Below are positions 27,198-35,815 of a DNA stretch of 38,313 nucleotides, piece by piece. Below the pieces are notes generated by a model. That model did not search any database and was not told the DNA's origin. It was given only the letters and a program-made list of their open reading frames with translations. A program made the translations under genes and the position numbers. Origin of the DNA: Bacteroides sp. 519 (GTDB taxonomy: Bacteria; Bacteroidota; Bacteroidia; Bacteroidales; Bacteroidaceae); contig NZ_QVMJ01000039.1 of NCBI RefSeq assembly GCF_010500955.1, forward strand, positions 1 to 38,313. Direction: 5' to 3'. Position 1 is the stretch's first letter; each line of letters begins with the position of its first letter.

Positions 27198-29453
27198 ATG
27201 AAACGCCTTTGTGTATTGCTTTTCATGCCATTGTGTATGATGCAAGCTCAGATTATCACTACAGCCGATATTGATTGGAAAACATTCCTGTCGCAACACG
27301 ATTTCATTTGGGATACCATCCCACCGAACTATTATGCAGGTGCCATTTTAGGAAACGGACTTTTAGGAACTAATTTTTATGCCTCACCACAAAAGCAAGG
27401 TTACCGCTTAGATATCGGTCGAAGTGATGTAAACGAAATGCGCCCGGAAGGACATGCCCTTTATTATCGCGCCCGCTTACCAATTGGATATTTTGAAATA
27501 AATCCGGTTAGCACAGTTTCGTCAGAAAAAATGCGACTATCACTTTACGATGCCACCGCCAATGCAACTATTACTACAGAACAAGGAAGCATTGATTTTA
27601 AAACGTATGTCGATGCCAACAAGGATGTTATAGTGGTTGAAACAACTGGCAAAGAAACCGACTTTACTTTCAACTGGAAGCCCAGCAAAGCTATTTCACC
27701 GCGAACCAATCCTCAATACACACATACAACTACCCCAAAAGAATATCTGGAACATCCTAATCCAGAGGCGATAGTAACTATACAAAATAATATAAACTTG
27801 TGTATACAGGAGCTGTATTCCGGATATACATATGTTACTGCCTGGAAAATAGATAAATCAAGAAGTGGAAACAAACAAAACATCTATATTACTGTATCAT
27901 TCGAAAATTCGACAGAACAGGCCATAACTAAAAGCATCCAAACTATACAAGAATATGTAAAGAGCGGAACAGAAAACGCATACAAACAACACCTGCAATG
28001 GTGGCACAATTATTATCCGGCCAGCTTTGTGCACTTCGCCGAAGCCAAAGTAGAAAGCTTTTACTGGATACAACAATATAAACTGGCCTGCCTTACCAGA
28101 AGCGATAAACAAATTATCGACCTCATGGGTCCTTGGACACACACAACACCATGGCCTGCCATCTGGTGGAACCTGAACACACAACTTACATATTCACCAC
28201 TGTTCACCGCCAATCGTCTGGAACTGTCGGAGCCTGTATGGAGCTCTTTTAAAGAGAATCTTCAATCACTTATCAACAATGTTCCTGAAGAAGAATGGCG
28301 AAAAGATGCTGCCGCTATCGGGCGCAGCTCATCATACAATTTGGCCAGTCCGCTAAGAAAAGACCTTGTTGAACAGAATCAGTATGAGGTAGGAAACCTC
28401 ACCTGGATGATGTATTACTATTGGTTGTACTGCGATTATAAAAACGACCGTACCGAAACCATTGAACACTTTTATCCACTTCTGAAAAGATGCATTGCTT
28501 ACTATATGCATATCATCTATAAAGGAGATGATGGCAAATACCATCTTCCATTAACTGCATCGCCCGAATATAAACCTGCCGAAGATTGCAATTACGATCT
28601 GGCCATTCTTCGTTGGGGATTAACTACGCTTTTACAACTTAACACAACTTATAGTTTACAGGATAGCCAAAGGGCGCACTGGCGCAATGTACTGGCCAAT
28701 CTTGTAGACTATCCCCGCGATGAAGTTCAAGGTTTTATTATTGGTAAGGATGTAAAACTCACCTCCTCGCACCGGCATTACTCACACCTGTTAATGATTT
28801 ATCCTTTCCGGATGATTACCCCCGATAATCCGGACGAGAAAGAGATTATTTACAAAAGCCTTCATCATTGGATAGGGCAGAAAGGTGCATTGCAGGGATA
28901 CTCATATACCGGGGCTTCATCTATTTGCTCTTTCCTAAGAAAAGGTGATAAAGCCATTGAATATATTAACGCCCTACTGGATAAATACATTCAACCCAAT
29001 ACCTTGTATAAAGAATCCGGTCCTGTAATCGAAACTCCTTTATCGGCTGTTACCTCCTTACAGGAGTTGTATTTATATAGCTACAATAACATTCTGCGCG
29101 TTTTTCCTGCTGTGCCCAATTACTGGCGCGAGGCATCATTTGTTAACTTCCGTGCTCCCAAGGGATTGCTGGTTAGTGCCACAAGATCTGATTATAAAAC
29201 AGTTTGCATACAGGTAGAAGCACCTCAAGCCGGGAAATATCGCATTCAAACCGATCTGGATTTAGACAAGTTCAAAACAGCCTCATCAAAAGGGAAACTG
29301 GAAATGGATATTATTGATTACAGGCAAGGCATTGTTGAACTAACATTAAAAGCCGGTGAAGTAGCCCGGTTAAGCACAGCCGATTATAACCCGGAAAGTC
29401 CTCTATTTAAAGAACACACATCAGGAATTAATTCCTATGGATTGAAGAAATAA
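27198..29453 (+). CDS. Secreted glycoside hydrolase, GH95-like (alpha-L-fucosidase/galactosidase superfamily)
   Basis: A 751-residue exported protein (signal peptide to about residue 18, MQAQ). The N-terminal beta-sandwich begins with WDTIPPNYYAGAILGNGLLG, close to GH95-like and DUF5703-type enzymes. The central helical-barrel region contains AIWW-N325-L-N327-TQL, which resembles the GH95 catalytic-support asparagine pair, and HRHYSHLLMIYPF. The C-terminal part has FPAVPNYWREASFVNFRAPKG. GH95 enzymes remove terminal alpha-L-fucose or alpha-L-galactose; the identity of the catalytic acid and base here is not clear to me, so specificity is open. The gene starts about 30 bases after a good promoter and is followed after 26 bases by the GH88 gene. 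It probably acts on side chains in the periplasm. Confidence 0.75.
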   Translation: MKRLCVLLFMPLCMMQAQIITTADIDWKTFLSQHDFIWDTIPPNYYAGAILGNGLLGTNFYASPQKQGYRLDIGRSDVNEMRPEGHALYYRARLPIGYFEINPVSTVSSEKMRLSLYDATANATITTEQGSIDFKTYVDANKDVIVVETTGKETDFTFNWKPSKAISPRTNPQYTHTTTPKEYLEHPNPEAIVTIQNNINLCIQELYSGYTYVTAWKIDKSRSGNKQNIYITVSFENSTEQAITKSIQTIQEYVKSGTENAYKQHLQWWHNYYPASFVHFAEAKVESFYWIQQYKLACLTRSDKQIIDLMGPWTHTTPWPAIWWNLNTQLTYSPLFTANRLELSEPVWSSFKENLQSLINNVPEEEWRKDAAAIGRSSSYNLASPLRKDLVEQNQYEVGNLTWMMYYYWLYCDYKNDRTETIEHFYPLLKRCIAYYMHIIYKGDDGKYHLPLTASPEYKPAEDCNYDLAILRWGLTTLLQLNTTYSLQDSQRAHWRNVLANLVDYPRDEVQGFIIGKDVKLTSSHRHYSHLLMIYPFRMITPDNPDEKEIIYKSLHHWIGQKGALQGYSYTGASSICSFLRKGDKAIEYINALLDKYIQPNTLYKESGPVIETPLSAVTSLQELYLYSYNNILRVFPAVPNYWREASFVNFRAPKGLLVSATRSDYKTVCIQVEAPQAGKYRIQTDLDLDKFKTASSKGKLEMDIIDYRQGIVELTLKAGEVARLSTADYNPESPLFKEHTSGINSYGLKK

Positions 29454-29479
29454 TTAATCGTAAAACTTATCAGCAAATC

Positions 29480-30718
29480 ATGAAGAAAAAAACAATCACA
29501 TCTAAATTAACCTTAATGCTATTGGCCTGTACAATAGCAGCTTCCTGCACCAACGAGAAGCAAACATTTATTGAAGAAAACGTTACCTTTGCAACAGCAC
29601 AAACCCGGCTTATGCTTGATAGTGTTGGCGAACCCACGGGTAGGAACTACCCACGTACAATGAATAATAAAGGTAAACTGGTAACTACCGGTATGAAAGA
29701 CTGGACACCTGGTTTCTTCCCCGGTTCATTATGGTACCTGTATGAACTTACTGGCGATAATTTCTGGAAAGAGCATGCACAAACATGGACTCATACGCTT
29801 GAACCGTTGCAAACCTTCACCGGACATCACGACCTTGGTTTTATGATGTACTGTAGCTATGGAAACGCATTGCGTCTTTCGCCACAACCGGAATACAAGG
29901 ATATTATTATTAAAAGTGCCGAATCACTTTCGAGCCGTTACGACGAACGTGTTAAAAGCATTAAGTCGTGGAATTACCGCCGTAACTGGAACGATACCGT
30001 TGAGTGGTTCTATCCGGTAATTGTGGATAATATGATGAACCTGGAAATGTTGTTTGCAGCAACAGAGCTATCGGGCAATAAAAAATACTATGATATTGCC
30101 GTGCAACATGCCAACAGTACGATAAAGAATCATATCCGCGAAGATTATGGAACCTATCATGTGGTGAACTACGACACTATTAGTCCCACTGTTCTTGATC
30201 AGGCAACCTGCCAGGGATATTGCGATGAATCTACATGGTCGCGCGGTCAGGCTTGGATGATGTATGGCTTTACCATGATGTATCGTGAAACCAAAGATCC
30301 TGTTTATCTGGATGTAGCTAAAAACTTAACAGAGTATTACCTGAAAAATCTTCCGGAAGACCTTGTTCCGCTGTGGGATTTCCATGTGGGTAAGGAAGGA
30401 TATCAGGCTGTTGGCAAATCGTATGCAGTTGAGTTCCCGGGCGAAACCCTTCGGGATGCTTCGGCTGCTGCAATAGCATGTTCGGCACTCTTTGAACTGG
30501 GAGAGCATACAAACGATCAAAGATATACCGATTATGCTGTTAAGATGCTTAAAAGTCTTGCATCGCCGGCATATAGGGCCGAGCTTGGTACAAATGTAAA
30601 CTTCCTGCTTATGCATTGTGTAGGTAGCATACCTCACCGCAACGAAATAGACAAACCGTTGGTGTATGCTGATTATTATTTTCTGGAGGCGCTGATTCGA
30701 TATAAGAATCTAAAATAA
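29480..30718 (+). CDS. GH88 unsaturated glucuronyl hydrolase, lipoprotein
   Basis: The 412-residue enzyme belongs to glycoside hydrolase family 88, which removes the unsaturated uronic acid left at the non-reducing end after a polysaccharide lyase has cut. Both catalytic aspartates have counterparts: D118 in GHHDLGFMM and D183 in VIVDNMMNLEMLFAA. STWSRGQAWMMYGF (252-265) and LRDASAAAIACSALFEL complete the six-hairpin barrel pattern. The N terminus is a lipoprotein signal with two possible cysteines (C17 or, more likely, C23). A lyase must make its substrate, yet none is encoded in this window, so the pathway relies on a lyase gene elsewhere. It is the last enzyme of the locus. Confidence 0.9.
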   Translation: MKKKTITSKLTLMLLACTIAASCTNEKQTFIEENVTFATAQTRLMLDSVGEPTGRNYPRTMNNKGKLVTTGMKDWTPGFFPGSLWYLYELTGDNFWKEHAQTWTHTLEPLQTFTGHHDLGFMMYCSYGNALRLSPQPEYKDIIIKSAESLSSRYDERVKSIKSWNYRRNWNDTVEWFYPVIVDNMMNLEMLFAATELSGNKKYYDIAVQHANSTIKNHIREDYGTYHVVNYDTISPTVLDQATCQGYCDESTWSRGQAWMMYGFTMMYRETKDPVYLDVAKNLTEYYLKNLPEDLVPLWDFHVGKEGYQAVGKSYAVEFPGETLRDASAAAIACSALFELGEHTNDQRYTDYAVKMLKSLASPAYRAELGTNVNFLLMHCVGSIPHRNEIDKPLVYADYYFLEALIRYKNLK

Positions 30719-30813
30719 ATAAATGGAGATGGATATACGGATGTGTTTATCTGTGTATCCATCATATTACTAAAAAACTAAGGATAAGCACTCACTTTCT
30801 TAAAATTATTATG

Positions 30814-30821
30814 TAGATTTG
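30814..30821 (+). promoter_or_regulatory. Candidate -7 element for the ECF sigma factor gene
   Basis: TAGATTTG fits TAnnTTTG and lies 21 bases before the ATG at 30843. No good TTG is seen at the usual distance upstream. A TTG codon within this box could in principle start a longer protein, but a promoter overlapping the start makes the downstream ATG more likely. Confidence 0.4.
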
Positions 30822-30842
30822 CCCGAAAAGAAATATCTGGCA

Positions 30843-31379
30843 ATGGAGGAAAGCACAACCGATATTTTACTATATAAACTAATACGGCAAAATGACGAAA
30901 AAGCACTCACCCATCTTTTCAATAAGTACTTTGTTCATTTGTGTCGGTATATCAATCTATTCATTACCAATCAAACCGATTCGGAAGATCTGGCCTTAGA
31001 AATATTTGTTCATCTGTGGGAGAACAGGCACAAACTGGATATTGTAGACTCGGTAAAATCTTATCTCTTCCGAACCGCCCGTAACCGCTCACTAAACTAT
31101 TTGCGAGATAAAAAAGAAACAATCTCTATTCATACTCTTTCCCTGGATCCTATATATCTACAAGACGATTCTCTTGAATTGGAAGAGCTTGATCATCTTT
31201 TGTGCGAAGCTATTGAATCCTTACCCGAGAAATGCAAAAAGGTATTCATTAAAAGCCGCGACGAGAATTTAAGTAATAAAAAAATAGCCGAAGAGCTTCA
31301 GATATCCATAAAAACAGTAGAGGCTCAAATAACCAAAGCGCTAAAACATATACAAAAATATATAGATAGAGGGAAGTAA
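30843..31379 (+). CDS. ECF-type RNA polymerase sigma factor (Bacteroides family), no adjacent anti-sigma gene
   Basis: A 178-residue sigma-70 family protein. Region 2 is LYKLIRQNDEKALTHLFNKY through DLALEIFVHLWENR and VKSYLFRTARNRSLNYLRDK. Region 4, ending in AEELQISIKTVEAQITKALK, is the DNA-binding helix pair. In Bacteroidota such factors are usually followed by a FecR-type anti-sigma gene and a SusC with an STN signalling domain; here priA follows, and the nearby SusC has no STN domain, so this one stands alone. I placed the start at ATG 30843 because an in-frame TTG at 30819 lies in a promoter-like box. Targets unknown. Confidence 0.9.
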   Translation: MEESTTDILLYKLIRQNDEKALTHLFNKYFVHLCRYINLFITNQTDSEDLALEIFVHLWENRHKLDIVDSVKSYLFRTARNRSLNYLRDKKETISIHTLSLDPIYLQDDSLELEELDHLLCEAIESLPEKCKKVFIKSRDENLSNKKIAEELQISIKTVEAQITKALKHIQKYIDRGK

Positions 31380-31423
31380 AGTGCTTTGTATAAAATATGT
31401 TCGAGAGTTTATGAATTATCATT

Positions 31424-31431
31424 TATCTTTG
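31424..31431 (+). promoter_or_regulatory. -7 element for priA with a very short leader
   Basis: TATCTTTG fits the TAnnTTTG consensus and ends only 10 bases before the priA ATG at 31442, so the transcript would begin about 4-5 bases before the start codon, nearly leaderless. The -33 region shows only a TTC in place of TTG. Confidence 0.4.
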
Positions 31432-31441
31432 TCTCTCAATA

Positions 31442-33895
31442 ATGAGATACGCCGACGTAATATTACCCTTGCCGCTTCCTCGTAGCTTTACATATTCAAT
31501 TCCAATCGGAAGTGAGGAATCCATTAAACCCGGATGCCGGGTGGTGGTGCCTTTCGGGAAGAAGAAGTTCTATACAGCAATTGTAGAAACAGTGCACGAT
31601 AAAGCTCCATCGGAGTACGAGGTTAAGGAAATATCCACAGTTTTGGATACAATCCCTATTTTGTATCCCAACCAATTTAAATTGTGGCAATGGATAGCCG
31701 ACTATTATCTCTGCACCATTGGCGATGTTTATAAAGCCGCTTTACCATCGGGGCTTAAGTTAGAAAGCGAAACAATTGTAGAATATAATCCGGAGTTCGA
31801 AGCCGACGAGCCTCTACAGGCTAAAGAACAATCAGTGCTTGATTTGCTGGCTGTTAATAACGAACAATCACTTACCCGGTTAGAGAAAGACAGTGGAATC
31901 AAAAACATCCTTACTGTTGTAAAATCATTGCTGGAAAAGAATGCCGTTTTTATTAAAGAGGAACTGCGACGATCATATAAACCAAAAACAGAAATACGGG
32001 TACGCCTCAGTCAGGCATTTTCGACAGAAGAACAGCTTAGGAAACTCTTCGACGAATTAAATAGGGCACCCAAGCAATTGGTTTTACTGATGAAATATGT
32101 TGAGCTATCCAATTTCATGGGTGGCTCTATAAAAGAAGTATCAAAGAAAGAACTGTTACAACAGTCTGCTGTTTCGGCTGCTGTATTCAATGGTTTAGTA
32201 GAGAAAAATGTTCTTGAGATTTATCATCACGAAACCGGACGACTTACTACTTTCCAGAATACCACTATCGACCTTAATCCCCTGAATACATATCAGGAAG
32301 AGGCTTTCAACTCAATCAACAATTCATTTAAAGAAAAGAATGTATGTTTGCTGCATGGGGTAACCTCGAGCGGAAAAACAGAAATCTATATCCACCTCAT
32401 TAATGAGGTAATTAAACAAGGTAAACAGGTACTTTATCTGCTTCCCGAAATAGCGCTAACCACCCAGATAACCGAAAGGCTGAAGCGTGTTTTTGGTTCT
32501 CGTTTGGGAATCTATCATTCTAAATTCCCTGATGCCGAACGAGTGGAAATCTGGCAAAAACAACTCAGTGATAAAAGTTATGATATTATTTTAGGTGTGC
32601 GCTCGTCTGTATTCCTGCCGTTTCGTAATCTTGGGTTGATAATTGTAGACGAAGAGCACGAAACAACTTATAAGCAACAAGACCCTGCACCCCGTTATCA
32701 TGCGCGTAATGCTGCCATTGTTCTAGCTGCTATGTATGGAGCTAAAACGTTGTTAGGCACAGCAACCCCTTCGGTCGAAACATACTATAATGCCCAAACG
32801 GGTAAGTATGGGTTGGTAGAGGTTAAAGAGCGGTATAAAGACATACAATTGCCCGAAATACTTCCTGTAGATATCAAAGAACTGCATCGCAAGAAACGGA
32901 TGACAGGACAATTTTCTCCTTTCCTGTTGGAACATATCCGCAAAGCGTTGGATAATAAAGAACAAGTTATTCTTTTCCAGAACAGGCGGGGATTTGCTCC
33001 AATGGTTGAATGCCGTGTTTGTGCCTGGGTGCCCAAATGCGAGAATTGCGATGTTAGTTTAACCTATCACAAAGGAATCAATCAGCTTACCTGCCATTAC
33101 TGCGGATACTCCATCCCCCTGCTTCGTTCGTGTCCGGCATGCGAAGGAACCGAACTTGTACACCGGGGATTTGGAACAGAAAAGGTAGAGGATGAAATAA
33201 AACTGATTTTTCCCGAAGCCTCTGTTGCCCGCATGGATTTGGATACCACCCGCTCGCGAACATCTTATGAAAAAATCATCTCGAACTTCGAAGATGGTAA
33301 AACCGATATTCTGATAGGCACCCAAATGGTATCGAAAGGATTGGATTTTGACCATGTTAGCATAGTAGGTATTCTTAATGCCGATACCATGCTTAATTAT
33401 CCCGACTTCCGTTCGTACGAACGTGCATTTCAGTTAATGGCACAGGTAGCCGGACGTGCCGGAAGAAAAAACAAACGGGGAACCGTAATACTGCAAACCC
33501 GTAGCATGGATCATCCTATTATTGACCAGGTTATCAATAACGATTATGAACAGATGGTAAACACGGAACTAACCGAACGCCAACTGTTTCACTATCCGCC
33601 TTATTACCGGTTGGTGTATGTTTATCTTAAAAACCGGAATGCCGATTTGCTCGATCTGATGGCAAATACTATGGCAGGAAAGTTACGGGCTGTATTCGGC
33701 ACTCGTGTTCTTGGGCCCGACAAACCTCCTGTTTCCCGGGTACAAACCTTCTTTATAAAAAAGATTATTGTTAAAATAGAATATAACGCCCCCATGCACC
33801 AGGCACGCAAATTATTGCAGATGGTACAAAAAGAAATGATTGAAGACGAGCGATTTAAATCGCTTATCGTTTACTATGATGTAGATCCTATGTAA
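31442..33895 (+). CDS. priA: Primosomal replication-restart helicase PriA
   Basis: An 817-residue superfamily-2 helicase that recognises stalled or collapsed replication forks and reloads the replicative helicase. The N-terminal DNA-binding domain (MRYADVILPLPLPRSFTYSIP) is followed by Walker A GVTSSGK312TE and Walker B with D403-E-E-H. Next come the paired zinc-binding cysteines (CRVCAWVPKCENCD and CHYCGYSIPLLRSCPAC) and the late helicase motifs (GTQMVSKGLDFDHVSIV, AGRAGRK). Length and domain order are normal. ATG at 31442 is directly behind a consensus-type -7 box. The stop TAA (33893-33895) touches the GCCAATGTG-type repeat that follows. Confidence 0.96.
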   Translation: MRYADVILPLPLPRSFTYSIPIGSEESIKPGCRVVVPFGKKKFYTAIVETVHDKAPSEYEVKEISTVLDTIPILYPNQFKLWQWIADYYLCTIGDVYKAALPSGLKLESETIVEYNPEFEADEPLQAKEQSVLDLLAVNNEQSLTRLEKDSGIKNILTVVKSLLEKNAVFIKEELRRSYKPKTEIRVRLSQAFSTEEQLRKLFDELNRAPKQLVLLMKYVELSNFMGGSIKEVSKKELLQQSAVSAAVFNGLVEKNVLEIYHHETGRLTTFQNTTIDLNPLNTYQEEAFNSINNSFKEKNVCLLHGVTSSGKTEIYIHLINEVIKQGKQVLYLLPEIALTTQITERLKRVFGSRLGIYHSKFPDAERVEIWQKQLSDKSYDIILGVRSSVFLPFRNLGLIIVDEEHETTYKQQDPAPRYHARNAAIVLAAMYGAKTLLGTATPSVETYYNAQTGKYGLVEVKERYKDIQLPEILPVDIKELHRKKRMTGQFSPFLLEHIRKALDNKEQVILFQNRRGFAPMVECRVCAWVPKCENCDVSLTYHKGINQLTCHYCGYSIPLLRSCPACEGTELVHRGFGTEKVEDEIKLIFPEASVARMDLDTTRSRTSYEKIISNFEDGKTDILIGTQMVSKGLDFDHVSIVGILNADTMLNYPDFRSYERAFQLMAQVAGRAGRKNKRGTVILQTRSMDHPIIDQVINNDYEQMVNTELTERQLFHYPPYYRLVYVYLKNRNADLLDLMANTMAGKLRAVFGTRVLGPDKPPVSRVQTFFIKKIIVKIEYNAPMHQARKLLQMVQKEMIEDERFKSLIVYYDVDPM

Positions 33896-34104
33896 TATGC
33901 CAATATGCTAATGTGCCAATGTGGATAATATGCCAATGTGCCAATGTGCTAATGGGGGAATGTGAGAATGTAAGTAATGTATAAATTAAAATAATTAATA
34001 ACAGGTCCATGTGCCAGCCAATTGACACATTAGCATATTGGCACATTGACACATTAAAACCATGCGCCAGCCAATTATCACATTGGCATATTGGCACATT
34101 AGAA
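33896..34104. repeat. Inverted repeat with a duplicated CCATGYGCCAGCC core and GCCAATGTG/CACATTGGC arms
   Basis: The left arm (33896-33975) is made of GCCAATATG, GCCAATGTG and GCTAATGTG units. The right part holds two direct copies, 53 bases apart, of a unit opening with CCATGTGCCAGCC (34007-34019) or CCATGCGCCAGCC (34060-34072) and continuing with complementary CACATT-GCATATTGGCACATT-type sequence. The core matches the common CCATGCGGCATCG at 10 of 13 positions for the second copy, so this is a divergent, internally duplicated member of the family. The left arm begins at the priA stop codon and the right arm ends a few bases before the phosphatase ATG at 34106. Confidence 0.8.
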
Positions 34105-34105
34105 C

Positions 34106-34570
34106 ATGAAAATACTATTTGTCTGTTTAGGAAACATCTGCCGATCACCAATGGCAGAAGGAGTAATGCTACGTTTGATAAAAGAAGCCGGGTTGGAAGA
34201 TAACTATGAAATTGATTCCGCAGGAACAGCAGGATACCATACCGGAGAACTGGCAGACTCGCGAATGCGTGCTCATGCCTCAAAAAGAGGATATAATCTG
34301 GTGCATCGCTCACGGAAAGTAAAAACCGAAGATTTTTATGATTTTGATCTTATTATCGGTATGGATGATAATAATATCTCTGATCTGAAACGCATGTCTC
34401 CATCGGCCAACGAAGAATTAAAGATACGCCGTATGACAGATTATGCTACCCACCATACAATAGATCATGTACCCGATCCGTATTATGGTGGCGACTCCGG
34501 TTTTGAATTTGTAATAGACTTACTGGAAGATGCATGTTCGGGCCTATTGGATGAGCTAACGAATAGATGA
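34106..34570 (+). CDS. Low-molecular-weight protein-tyrosine phosphatase
   Basis: The 154-residue protein has the complete low-molecular-weight tyrosine phosphatase signature: the P-loop C7-L-G-N-I-C-R13-S at the N terminus, with the nucleophile C7 and phosphate-binding R13, and the general-acid loop D124-P-Y-Y. It would act in the cytoplasm on phosphotyrosine, for example on tyrosine kinases of capsule export, but the target is not indicated here. Its stop overlaps the start of the ComF-like gene by four bases (ATGA, 34567-34570). Its own start follows the preceding repeat by only a few bases. Confidence 0.93.
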   Translation: MKILFVCLGNICRSPMAEGVMLRLIKEAGLEDNYEIDSAGTAGYHTGELADSRMRAHASKRGYNLVHRSRKVKTEDFYDFDLIIGMDDNNISDLKRMSPSANEELKIRRMTDYATHHTIDHVPDPYYGGDSGFEFVIDLLEDACSGLLDELTNR

Positions 34571-35262
34571 AAACCTGGATACATTCTTTTTTTTCAATTC
34601 TATTTCCAAAGTACTGCCCTGTATGTGGTTGCATATTATACGAAGAGAATTTCTTTTGTATAAAATGTGATCTGGATTTGCCGCGTACCCATTTTCATCT
34701 GAACCGTGATAACAGTTTAGAAAGTCAATTCTGGGGTAAGGTAGATATACAACGAGCTACAGCATATTTTTATTATAGAAAAGGAAGTCCATACCGGGAA
34801 CTATTATATGCTCTTAAATACCGGGGACAGAAAGAACTGGGCCAAAAGCTTGGTGCCCGAATAGCTACCGAAATATCAGAAAGTGATTTTTTCGATTCTA
34901 TAGATTTACTTATCCCGGTTCCTCTGCATAAAAACCGGTACAAAGAGCGAGGGTATAATCAAAGTGAACAGATTGCTATTGGCATATCTAAAGTAACGGG
35001 TATCCCAGTAGAAACCGGGGTTATAATCAGGCAGCAACAAACAGAAACACAAACGCGAAAATCTCACTATGCCCGGTTGGAGAACATGGAAGGTGTATTT
35101 GAACTTTCGCCCTTGTGTAATTGTGACAACAAGCATGTATTGTTAATTGATGATATTATTACTACCGGTGCCACAATTACATCTTGTGCACGCGTATTAC
35201 AAACAAACCTGCATAATATAAAGATCAGTATTTTAGCTATCGGATTTGTTCCTGCTTCTTGA
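34567..35262 (+). CDS. ComF-family phosphoribosyltransferase-like protein
   Basis: A 231-residue ComF/GntX-type protein. Near the N terminus, C17-P-V-C20 and C31-I-K-C34 form a zinc-ribbon pair. The phosphoribosyltransferase fold follows, with the PRPP-binding segment LLIDDIITTGAT (about 192-203) and the family motif IPVPLHKNRYKERGYNQSEQIA. Relatives take part in DNA uptake in naturally competent bacteria; whether that holds here is unknown, and no other competence gene is present. Its start overlaps the phosphatase stop, so they are coupled, an arrangement that does not suggest a common function. Nearby priA also deals with DNA but is a separate unit. Confidence 0.92.
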   Translation: MKTWIHSFFSILFPKYCPVCGCILYEENFFCIKCDLDLPRTHFHLNRDNSLESQFWGKVDIQRATAYFYYRKGSPYRELLYALKYRGQKELGQKLGARIATEISESDFFDSIDLLIPVPLHKNRYKERGYNQSEQIAIGISKVTGIPVETGVIIRQQQTETQTRKSHYARLENMEGVFELSPLCNCDNKHVLLIDDIITTGATITSCARVLQTNLHNIKISILAIGFVPAS

Positions 35263-35329
35263 CACAGAACAAAATCCCTCTCTCTTTTGTTACCAAAGCA
35301 TACTATTAACTTATTAAAAGCAGTATGTT

Positions 35330-35815
35330 ATGGAGCTTCAACTTTTGTACAAAGACATTTTAGGTATGCTTACCGTTATTAAGAATGATGAGAATAAACT
35401 TCAAACAGTTTTAACCTATCTGAAGGATCAGGTATTGGGCAGTTACAAATCGAACAGGAAAGGTGAAACAACACCCGAGTACAAGGCTAGCATTTTACAG
35501 ATCGCCGATTCACTTTTCAATGGATACGAATGTTACCTCAACCCGGAAACGCTTGAGATGGAACAAGTTCAAAACGAAAGTTCTATTAAGTTTGAGCCTC
35601 CCTGCCCGAATGAGTTATTATGTATGATGGAAAAATATGTAGGTCAATTAAAAGATAACCTGGTAGGTTTTAAACTGGTGTCTGCTTTGGAAGAGCCTAC
35701 TCCCATATCGAGTTTTCTTAAATCAATAGATAAATGTGGGCAAGAAGAGGATTGGATGGAATTCAGAAAACAAGAAACAATTGCGTATGTAAACAATAAA
35801 CTGAGTTTTGAGTGA
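35330..35815 (+). CDS. Conserved-looking hypothetical protein, 161 residues
   Basis: A soluble acidic protein with no signal peptide or membrane segment. The first part appears helical (LLYKDILGMLTVIKNDENKL, QTVLTYLKDQVLG), and a middle stretch contains FEPPCPNELLCMMEKYVGQL. I do not recognise a family or active site. It follows the ComF-like gene by 67 bases on the same strand, so cotranscription is possible. Its final codons (CTG-AGT-TTT-GAG-TGA) are made of the same GAGTTTT sequence as the repeat arm that follows, so its C terminus may have been altered by that element. Confidence 0.75.
   Translation: MELQLLYKDILGMLTVIKNDENKLQTVLTYLKDQVLGSYKSNRKGETTPEYKASILQIADSLFNGYECYLNPETLEMEQVQNESSIKFEPPCPNELLCMMEKYVGQLKDNLVGFKLVSALEEPTPISSFLKSIDKCGQEEDWMEFRKQETIAYVNNKLSFE

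Noticed and set aside
30819..30842. TTG start for the sigma factor
   Set aside because: The codon lies inside a TAGATTTG promoter-like box; the ATG at 30843 gives the normal family N terminus.
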